From the NCBI RefSeq assembly GCF_001679645.1, contig NZ_LRUN01000035.1:1-64000 (forward strand): 64,000 nucleotides of DNA. The letters run 5' to 3'. Each line of letters opens with the position of its first letter. Positions within the stretch are counted from its first letter, which is position 1. Source of the DNA: Pseudomonas bananamidigenes. Its GTDB lineage: Bacteria; Pseudomonadota; Gammaproteobacteria; Pseudomonadales; Pseudomonadaceae. Shown piece after piece: positions 47,560 through 57,600 of the stretch. A program made the translations under genes and the position numbers. The notes beneath the pieces were generated by a model, which was not told the origin of the DNA, ran no database searches, and saw only the letters and a program-made list of their open reading frames with translations.

Positions 47560-48593
47560 CAAATCACCTCGACTGCGTGGGTCTGTCGCTCGACCAGTTC
47601 GCCGATCGGCGACAGCTCCAGGCCCAGCTCGGCGGCCACGGCGAGAAATTCGGCGTTGCCCTCCGGCGTCACGGCCACCAGCAGACCGCCACTGGTCTGC
47701 GGATCGCACAGCACCCTTTTGTGCAGCTCCTGCAAGCGCCCGAGCTTGCTCGAATAACTGTCGAAATTGCGCAAGGTGCCACCGGGTACGCAACCCTGAT
47801 CGAGGTAGTACTCGACGCTGTCCAGACGCGGCACACGGTCATAGGCGATGCGTGCGGTGAGGTGGCTGCCGTCGGCCATTTCCACCAGATGCCCGAGCAG
47901 GCCGAAACCGGTGACGTCGGTCATCGCGGTGACGCCGGCCAACTTGCCGAAACGGCTGCCGGGCTTGTTCAGCGTGCACATCCAGTCCCGGGCCACACCG
48001 ATGTCGGCGTTACGCAGCTTGCCCTTCTTTTCTGCGGTGGTGAGGATGCCGATGCCCAGCGGTTTGGTCAGGTACAGCAGGCACCCGGCAGTGGCGGTGT
48101 CGTTGCGCTTCATGAAGCGTTTTTCCACCAGCCCGGTGACGGCCAGACCGAAGATCGGCTCCGGTGCGTCGATCGAATGGCCGCCGGCCAGGGGAATGCC
48201 CGCCGCATCGCACACTGCCCGCCCGCCGCGAATCACTTCACGCGCCACTTCCGGTGCCAGCACGTTCACCGGCCAGCCGAGAATGGCGATGGCCATCAGC
48301 GGATCGCCGCCCATGGCGTAGATATCGCTGATGGCGTTGGTCGCCGCGATGCGGCCGAAGTCGAACGGATCATCGACAATCGGCATGAAGAAGTCAGTGG
48401 TCGACACCACACCGCGTTCGGCATCGATTTCATACACCGCCGCGTCGTCGCGCGAAGCGTTGCCGACCCACAGTTTCGGATCGAGATTCTGTGCGCCGCT
48501 GCCGGCAAGGATTACTTCCAGCACCTGCGGCGAAATCTTGCAGCCGCAACCGGCGCCGTGGCTGTATTGGGTCAGACGGATGGGCTCGCTCAT
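47559..48593 (-). CDS. selD: Selenophosphate synthetase SelD
   Basis: A 344-aa selenide, water dikinase. The N-terminal catalytic motif is [10 protein letters not shown] with Cys (not Sec) in the active position and the invariant Lys three residues later. [10 protein letters not shown] and [10 protein letters not shown] are further family marks. It makes selenophosphate from selenide and ATP. It is cotranscribed with mnmH, so this operon serves selenium modification of tRNA. No selA or selB is in the window. Confidence 0.95.
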   Translation of the reverse strand: MSEPIRLTQYSHGAGCGCKISPQVLEVILAGSGAQNLDPKLWVGNASRDDAAVYEIDAERGVVSTTDFFMPIVDDPFDFGRIAATNAISDIYAMGGDPLMAIAILGWPVNVLAPEVAREVIRGGRAVCDAAGIPLAGGHSIDAPEPIFGLAVTGLVEKRFMKRNDTATAGCLLYLTKPLGIGILTTAEKKGKLRNADIGVARDWMCTLNKPGSRFGKLAGVTAMTDVTGFGLLGHLVEMADGSHLTARIAYDRVPRLDSVEYYLDQGCVPGGTLRNFDSYSSKLGRLQELHKRVLCDPQTSGGLLVAVTPEGNAEFLAVAAELGLELSPIGELVERQTHAVEVI

Positions 48594-48646
48594 GGGGCAA
48601 CCTCTGGCTGGGAATGGGGCGGATTCTAGCAGAGGGGAATGCCGGG

Positions 48647-48672
48647 CAAAAAAAACCGCCCTTGCGGGCGGT
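48647..48672 (-). terminator. Terminator of the giant autotransporter gene
   Basis: On the minus strand, ACCGCCC-GCAA-GGGCGGT followed by eight T, 20 bases after the stop codon. It is a strong rho-independent site. Confidence 0.9.
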
Positions 48673-48691
48673 CAAAGTGCTTCGACCACGA

Positions 48692-51600
48692 TCAGAAGCT
48701 CTGGCTGAAGCTGATGGTCATTGCGCTGTCGTTGTTGTCGCTGGACACCTGGCCCGAATAGCCGATGCCGAGCTTGCCGGTCGGGCTGATCTGGAAGTCC
48801 ACACCGGCTTCGAGCAGTGCGCTGTCCTTGGCAATCGGCACGCCCTGGGTGCTGAACGATGCGCCGCCGTCGATGAAGGTCAGGTCAGCGTCAGGCTTGG
48901 TATCGCCGTAGGCATGCCGCCAGCCGATGGCTGCCCGTGGCGTGAGCTGGCTGCCGTTGGCCAGGGTCACCAGCTTGCCGATGCGCACACCGAGGGTCGA
49001 GTAGGTGATGTCCTGATCGGCATCGCCCTTCAAACGTCCCACTCCACCTTTTTCCTTGGCGGTGTCGCTGTCGTAGTTGACGTAGGCCAGGCCGGCGAAC
49101 GGCTCGATGGCTACGCCCGCCGCATTGATGGCATACCCCACTTCACCGAACACCTGTGCACTGCGGGCATCGTAGTCAGCCTTCAGACGATCGTTGTAGC
49201 TGCCGACGTTGACGTCGCGTTTGGTCTCGATGCTGTGCCAGCTGTAGGCCGCGCCGAGGCGCACGGCCAGGGCATCGAACTGCGAACTCAGATAAGCGGC
49301 CAGGTGATAGCTGTCGACCTTGGCATCGGAGTTGCGGTCATGGGCGTTGAGGTTGCCACGGGTGTAGCCCGCTGCCAGACCGGCACGCCATTGATCGTCG
49401 AGCTGCTTGTCGGTGCCGAGCATGAAACCGCCGAGGCTGCGATCGACTTTCGCCGTGTTGCTGTCGCCGCCCATGTCGCCCCAGGCGCCGATGGCACGGG
49501 CCCAGCCGACCATTTCACCGTGGCAGCCGTTGCTGCTCAGTTGCGTATCGCTCGGGGCCAGTGTCCGACGTGGGTCGTCCGACGCGCTGCAAGTCGGTTG
49601 ACGCATACGATCATTGACCGCTTCACGCACGAAGCGCGAATCCTCCAGCACCGCACTGGCGGTGCTGGCATGGATCTCCCCGGACAGGCTGTCGAAAGCG
49701 TGACGCGCACCGGCCACGCTGAGGTTGACGATCTCGTTCTGCAACGCCGCGCCCGCCGGACCGTTGCGCATCAACGCCGAGGCGGTGTTGCGCTGGTTGC
49801 GGGTGGCGGCGACGTCGGCGAACGAGTTGCCGTTGCGGCTGACCACCAGGCTCACCGCGTCAGGGCTGTACACCAGCGACGTGTCGAGGAATGCGTACTG
49901 CGGCAGATCGGCTGCGCTGAACGTACCGTTCACTCCGCCACCGGCCGTGATCAGCGAATACACGGTGTTGCCGGTGAACGGCGCCAGGCTGTTCACTTGC
50001 AGGCCACCGCCCAGCGTTGCCGTACCGCCGACAGCCAGAGGCGTAGCGGTTGGCGAACTGACGGTCAGGGCCAGCACACCGTCGGCTGCGTTGGTCAGGT
50101 TGCCGGCCACGCTCAGGGTCCCGTCACCGCCACCGGAAGCCACCACACCGTGGTTGACCACCGAACCGACACTGCCGTTACCGCTCAGGGCCGCACCATT
50201 GGCCACGTTCACTTGCCCGCCCAGGGAAGCCCGCGCTGCCCGGCTGCCGACTTGCAGCACACCTTGGTCCACCGACACGGTGCCGCTGAACGGTTGGTCG
50301 CCGGTCAACAGCAACCGCGCCGCGCCACGTTTGGCCAGGGCGCCAACGCCGCTGAGACGCCCGTTGAACTGGCCGTCGGTGTTCTGTTGGAACACCAGCG
50401 AAGCGTTGTCGGTAATGTTGCCTTGCAGGCTGGTGGTGTTACCGATCAGCGTACCGCCACTGACGGTGGTGCCGCCGCTGTAAGTGTTGGCTGCCGTGAG
50501 CACCAAAGTGCCGGAATCGAGTTTCTCGATGCCGCCGGTGCCAATCAGAGGCACGTCGATTTGCGTGGTGGCACCGGCATTGACGCGGATCGGCGCCGGA
50601 GTGCCGCCAGGTCCGTTGACCGGGGTCAGCGTGCCGCCACCGCCCGGCACCAGGCTGTAACCGTTGGCGAGGAATTGCAGCCCCGTGAAGTTCTGATTGC
50701 CTTGCACGGTCACCGTACCGCCCTGCCCGCCAAACACCGCGAACTGCCCGTTGGAGCCCAGCGCCTGAGTGCCGGTCGGGTCGGTCCAGTTGGTGCCCGG
50801 GCCCCACACGCCACTGCCGCCGCCGATGCTGCCGTCCGGGTTGGTCTTGCCGCCGTTCCAGAACTGCACTTCGCCCGGTGTGTTCTGTACCAGCAGGTTG
50901 ACCTGATTGGCCAGCGCGGTTTGCAGGGTCAGATTGGCGGCCGAGACCGGCAGGCTGCCGTAGACCAGACCGTTGTCGGTCAGCGTGCCGCCGTAGCTGA
51001 ACAGTTGATAGACGCCGGTGCCGAAGCCGCCGGCGTTAGTGATGTTCAGCGTGCCGTCAAGGGTCAGGTTGCCGGCAACGTTGACCACGGTCGTGGAGCT
51101 GGCGGCCGAGCCGAGGGTGAAGTCCAGATTTGTCCCCGAAGACAGTGCCAGGGAGCCGACCGACAACGGCGTCGCGCTGCCGCCACCCAGCAGGGTCGCA
51201 CCGCTGGCCAGTTGTACAGCCCCACCGAACTGGCCGCTTCCGCCGATCTTCGCGCCGCTGGCGACATTGACGCTGGCACTGTCGAGCACGCCATTGACGT
51301 TCAGCGAACCGGCCTGAACCGAGGTGTTGCCGGTGAAGGTGTTGTTGCCGGTCAGCAGCAAGGCGCCGGTACCGGTTTTGGTCAGGCTGCCGGCGCCGGT
51401 CAGATTGCCGGTGTAGCTGCCGTCACTGTTCTGCTCGAAGGTCAGCGCGGCGTTGTTGACGATGGCGCCTTGCAGGCTGCTGGTGTCACCACGGGTGCTG
51501 CCGCCGTTGAGCGTGGTGCCGCCGCTGTAGGTGTTGGCGCCACCGAGCAGCAGGTCGCCGCTGCCGTTTTTCACCAGACTGCCGCTGCCGGTGATCGCGC

Positions 51601-54600
51601 CGATCAACGTGGTGTTCTGGTTGCCGGCCAGGGTCAGTTGCGCACCCAGGTTGATGGCGTTGGCCAGTTGCAATGCGGAGGTGCTGTCGAGAGTACCGTT
51701 GCCCAGCACACTCAGAGCGCCACTGCTGATTGCACTGTTGTTGCCCAGCACCAGCGTACCGCCGGCAAGCTGGGTGCCGCCGCTGTAGGTGTTGCTGGCG
51801 TTGAGGGTCAGGCTTGCCGGGCCGGTCTTGATCAGGCTGCCGCTGCCGCTGACCACCCCGCCGAGTGTCAGTGCGTTGGAACCGGCAACGGTGAGGCCGC
51901 CGTTGAGCACTACATCGTTGGCGAGGCTGACGGCGGTGTTGCTGTCCAGCGCCGTGCCGTTGGCGGCGGTCAACACACCGGTGCCGAGGGCTGCGTTGTT
52001 GCCGACCACAATTTTGCCGCCATTGAGCGCGGTGCCGCCGGTATAGCCGTTGGCGGCATTGAGCACCAGGGTGCCGGTGTCGTATTTGCCCAGCGTGCCG
52101 GCGCCGTTGAGCGCGACACCAATGGTCGCCGTCGCGTTCGGATCGACCCGCACGGTGGCGTTGCCCAGCGAACCGTTGACCAGGTTCAGCGAACCCGCCG
52201 TACCGTTCTGCAGGCTGTAGCCGTCGGTGACGAACTGCATGCCGGTGATGGTTTGCGCGCCATTGACCGTCACTGTGCCGGCCGTGCCCTGGAACACTGC
52301 AAAGTTGTTGGTCCAGGCCTGGTTGGTGGTGCCGTTGACGTCGGTCCAGTTGGTGGTCCCGGTGCCCCAGGTGCCGCTGCCGCCATCCACCGAACCGTTG
52401 GCGACGAGCTGGTTGCCGTCCCAGAACTGCACGGTGACACCCGGTGCGGTGACCAACAGGTTGATCTGATTGGCCAGTGCGGTTTGCAGGGTCAGGTCGC
52501 CCGGCGTGACGCTGCCTGGTACGGTACCGATCAGCATGCCGTTGTCGGTCAGGCCGCCGGTGTAGTTGATCAAGCGATATACGCCGCTGCCGAAACCACC
52601 GATGTCGCTGACGTTGAGGGTACCGTCGAGCGTCAGGTTGCCACCGACATTGACCAGTGCATTGCCGCCACCGGAGACCGGTGCGCCGAGGCCGACATCG
52701 AAGTTGGAGTTGGCATTGAACACCAGCGAGTTCACCGATAGCGTGCTGCCTGTGGCACCGGCCAGATGACCGCCGTCCGCCACGGTCACCGCCCCGCCGA
52801 GGGAGCCGCCGCCGGTCAGAGTGCCGCCGCTGTTGACCAGCACACTGGCGCTGTCCAGCGAGCCGTTGACGCTCAGGGTCCCGGCGTTGACCGTGGTGTT
52901 GCCGGTCAGGCTGTTGAGGCCGGTCAATGTCAGGGTGCCGGTGCCGAGTTTGTTCAGTTCGCCAGTGCCGGTGAGCACGCCGCCAAAAAGGCTGCTGGCG
53001 TTGTTGCCACCGATGCTCAGGGTGTTGCCGCCGCCGATCAGCGCCGTACCGCTGCCGGTCAGGCTGGCGAGGCTGCCGGAGCCGCCGAGGTTCAGCGTTG
53101 CGGCATTGCCGAGATTGACCCCGGCGTTGCTGCCCAGCGCCGAGTTGCCCAGGGTGGTAAGGCTGCCGGCCTGTACATCGAAGGTGCCGCTGAAGGTGTT
53201 GTTGCCGGTCAGCGTCAGGTCAGCCAGACCGTTCTTGGTCAGGGTGCCTGCCCCGGCGATCACGCCGCCCAGGGTCAGGTTGTTGTTGCCCGCAACGCTG
53301 AGGTTGGCATTGACGTTGAGGTTGTTGGCCAGCACCAGCGGCGCCGTGGTGTCGAGAGTCGACGCGCCCGCTACGGTCACCGCACCGGAGCCCAGGCCCG
53401 CCGAGGTGCCGAGGGTCACGGTGCCGGCGTTCAGCGTGGTGCCACCGCTGTAGGTGTTGATGCCGTTGAGGGTCAGGTTGGAGGCGCCATTCTTGATCAG
53501 TGCCCCGTTGCCGCTGATTACGCCGCCGAGGGTCACGTTGCTGTTGCCGGTGTTGGTGAGGTTGGCGTTGAGCACCACGTTGTTACCCAGCGACACCGGG
53601 GTGTTGCTGTTCAGCGACGACGCGCCGGCCACGGTCAGGTTGCCCAGACCGAGGGCCCCATTGCTGCCGGCGGTCAGGGTGCCGGCATTGAGGGTGATGC
53701 CGCCGAGGAAGTTGTTGGCACCGCTCAGGATCAGGTTGGCTGCGCCGTTCTTGGTCAGGCTGCCGGCGCCGTTGATCGCTCCGCTGAGTGTCAGATCGTT
53801 GCTGCCGACCACGCCGAGGTTGCCTGCCAGGTTGATCGCGTTGCCCGCACTGACAGCCGCGCCGGCATCCAGGGTGGTGCCGTTCGCCGCGTTCAGGGTG
53901 GCCGAGCCCAGCGCCGCGTTCGACGCCAGGATCAGACCGCCCGCATTCAGTGCCACCGGGCCGAGGAAAGCGTTGTTGCCACCGAGGGTCAGGCTCGCCG
54001 CACCGTTCTTGATCAAACCGCCAGTGCCGGAAATGACACCGTTGAGGGTCAGGGCGTTGCTGCCGAGCACGGTGAGATTGCCGTTCAGCGTGGCGGCGTT
54101 GGCCAGGGTCACGGCGGTGTTGCTGTCCAGTTGCGTGCCGGCGTTGGCGATCAGCGCACCGCTGCCCAGCGCGGTATTGCTGCCGACCACCAGCGTGCCT
54201 CCGTCCAGCTGTGTGCCGCCGGTGTAGCTGTTGGCGCCATTGAGTACGAGGGTACCGCTGTCGAGCTTGTTGAGAATCCCGCTGCCGTCAATGTTCACGC
54301 CGATCGTGGCAGTCACGCCCGGATCGACCCGCATCGCGGTGGTGCCACCGCTGCCGTTGACCGCAGTCAGCAGACCCGCAGAGCCATTCACCACGTTGTA
54401 ACCATCGGTAAGGAACTGCATGCCGGTGAACAGTTGCGTGCCGTTGACCGACACCGTGCCCGCCGTGCCCTGGAACACCGCAAAGTCACCGGCCCAGGTC
54501 TGGTTGAGCGTGCCGTTGACGTTGGTCCAGTTGGTGTTGACGGCATCCCATGTTCCGCTGCCGCCATCGACCGTACCGTTCGGGATCGTCTGGCTGCCGT

Positions 54601-57600
54601 CCCAGAAGCGAATATTGGCGTTCGGCGCAGACACCAACAGGTTGATCTGGTTACCGACCGAGGTCTGCACCACCAGATCGCCCAGGCCATAACCCACAGG
54701 CACACCGGCCACGGTCAGGCCATTGTCGGTCAGTGCCCCCGTGTAGTTGAACAAGCGATAGACACCGACACCGAACCCGCCGGCATCGGTGACGTTGAGA
54801 TTGCCGCCGAGTGTCAGGTTGCCGCCGATGTTCATCAGCGAGGTGGTCGATGGCGTGGCGAGGCTCGCGTCGACGTTGCTGTTGGCGGCGAGTACCAGCA
54901 ATGCCGCCGACAAGGTGTTGCCCGAAGACAACGCCAGATGGCCGCCATTATTGATGGTCATCGCGCCCAGGGCCGAGCCGCTGCCCGTCAGAGTGCCGCC
55001 ATTGTTGACGTTGACCTGGGCACTGGCCAGCGAACCACTGAGATTCAGCGTACCGCCATTGACGTTGGTGTTGCCGGTGATGCCGTTGGTACCGGTGAGG
55101 TTCAGTGTGCCGGTGCCGACTTTGGTCAGGCCGCCGCCACCACCGAGATCACCGTCAAAAGTACTGGTGCTGCTCACACCGCCCACGGTCAGGGTATTGC
55201 CGCCACCGATCTGCACGCTGCCGCTGCCGCTCAATGCATTCAGGCTGGCATTGCTGCCGAGGTTCAGACTCGCGCCGGCACTGATGCTGGCGCCGGAGGT
55301 ATTGCCGAGTGCGCCGCTGGTCAAAGTGCTGACGCTGCCGGAGAGGATGTTCAGCGCACCGGTGAAGGTGTTGGTGCCGCTGAGCGTCAGATCATCCAGG
55401 CCGCTTTTGACCAGGTTGCCGGCACCGTCGATCACCCCGCTGAGGTTCAGAGCGTTGTTGCCGGCCACGGTCAGGTCGGCATTGAGCGTGATGTTGTTGC
55501 CGACGCTGAGCGGACTGCTGTTATCCAGCGTCGCTGCACCACCGACGGTCAGCCCGCCACTGCCCAAGGCACCGGCCGAGCCCAGTGTCAGCGTGCCCGC
55601 ATTGAGTGTGGTGCCGCCGCCAAAGGTGTTGCTGCCATTGAGTGTCAGGTTGGCCGCGCCGTTCTTGATTAACTGGCCGGCGCCGCTGACGACGCCGCCG
55701 AGGGTCAGGTTCTGGGTACCGCCGACACTGAGCGCGGCGTTAAGCACGACCGCGTTGGCCAGGCTGGCCAGCGAGGAACTGCTGTCGAGCGTTGCGGCAC
55801 CGCCGACGGTCAAGGCCCCCGTGCCCAGCGCCGAGCTGTTGCCGACAGTCACGCTACCGGCGTTCAGGGTGGTGCCGCCAATGTAGGTATTGGTGCCGTT
55901 CAGATTCAGGTTGGCCGCACCGTTTTTCACCAGACTGCCGGCCCCGGCGACGGTGCCCGTGAGGGTCAGGTCGGCGCTACCACCGACATTCAGCGCGCCG
56001 GCAAGGTTGACCTGGTTGCCCAGGCTGACGGCGGCGTTGGTGTCCAGCGTAGTGCCGGCGGCCGCATTCAGCGCACCACTGCCCAGCGCGGTGTTGCTGC
56101 CGACGATCAGTTTGCCGACGTTCAACGCGGTGTTGCCGAAGTAGGTGTTGGCGCCGTTGAGGACCAGATCGGCCGGACCGTTTTTGATCAGGCCACCGAC
56201 ACCGGCGACGACACCGTTGAGCGTCAGGGCATTGCTGCCGCCGAGGGTCACGTTGCCGCCGAGGTTGACGTTGTTGGCCAGGCTTGTCGCGGTGCTGGCA
56301 TCCAGCGTGGTACCGGCTGACGCATTGAGTACACCAGTGCCCAGCGCGGTGTTGGAGCCCACGCTCAGGGTCCCGGCATTCAACGCCGTATTGCCGGTGT
56401 AGGTGTTGTTGCCGGTCAGGCTCAGCGTCGAGGCGCCGGTCTTGATCAGGTTGCTGCCGCCACTGATGACGCCGCCGAGGGTCAGCGGGTTGGCGCCCCC
56501 GGCGGTGAGGTTGGCGTTGAGGGCAATCGCATTGTTCAGCGTGACGTTGGCGCTGCTGTTGAGCGAACCGCCCGAGCCGCCCACGGTCAGCGTGCCGGTG
56601 CCGAGAGCCGCCGCGTTGCCGACGGTCAGGCTGCCGGCGTTGAGCGCCGTGCCGCCGGTGAAGGTGTTGACGCCATTGAGAGTCAGGTTGGCGGTGCCGT
56701 TCTTGATCAATTGACTGGCGCCGCTGATGACGCCGCCCAGGGTCAGGCCGTTGCTGCCGCCGATGCTCAGGTTGCCGTTGAGCGCAACGTCGTTGCCCAG
56801 GCTGACGGCGGTGCTGCTGTCCAGGGTCGCGGCGCCGGCGACGGTCAGGCTGCCGCTGCCCAGTGCGCCGGCATTGCCGACAGTCAGGGTGCCGGCATTC
56901 AACGTGGTGCCGCCGAGGAAGGTGTTGGCGCCGCTGAGAATCAGGTTGGCCGCGCCGTTCTTGGTCAGCCCGCCGTTGCCGCTGACCACGCCGCCCAGGG
57001 TCAGGTTGGCGTTGCCGGCGATGTTGAGGTTGCCGCCGAGCGCGACGGCGTTACCCAGCGCCACGGTGGTGCTGGCATCAAGCGTGGTGCCCGCCGCCGT
57101 GTTCAGTGCGCCAGTGCCCAGCGCGGTGTTGGAACCGACAATCAGCGTCCCGGCATTCAGCGCCGTACCGCCGGAGAAGGTGTTGTTGCCGCTGAGGGTC
57201 AGGTTTGCGGTGCCGTTCTTGATCAGGTTGCCGGCACCGCTGATGACCCCGCTCAGGCCCAGTGCCTGTGTTCCGCCGATGGTCAGGTCCGCCGCCAGCG
57301 CCACCGCATTGGCCAGGGTCACCGCCGTGGTCGCATCCAGCGTGGTACCCGCCGCCGCATTCAGCGCGCCGGTGCCCAGGGCGGTGTTGCTGCCGACCAG
57401 CAAGGTGCCGCCGTTGAGCGCGGTGGTGCCGCTGTTGGTGTTGTTGCCGGTCAGGGTCAGGCTGGCCGTGCCGCTCTTGGTAATCGCCCCGGTGCCGGAG
57501 AGAATGCCGGACAGGGTCAGGGCGTTGCCACCGAGTACGTTCAACGCACCGGTGATGCCGATGTTGTTGCCCAACGTCACGTTGGCGGTACTGTCCAGGC

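Noticed and set aside
48491..52741. 1416-codon open frame opposite the autotransporter
   Set aside because: It lies antisense to the repeat-rich passenger; its translation is Val/Ala/Gly/Arg-rich with no domains, and it continues across the selD start. Its openness follows from GC-rich repeats.
52766..55672. 968-codon open frame on the plus strand
   Set aside because: Antisense shadow of the same repeats, low complexity, no ribosome binding site or promoter.
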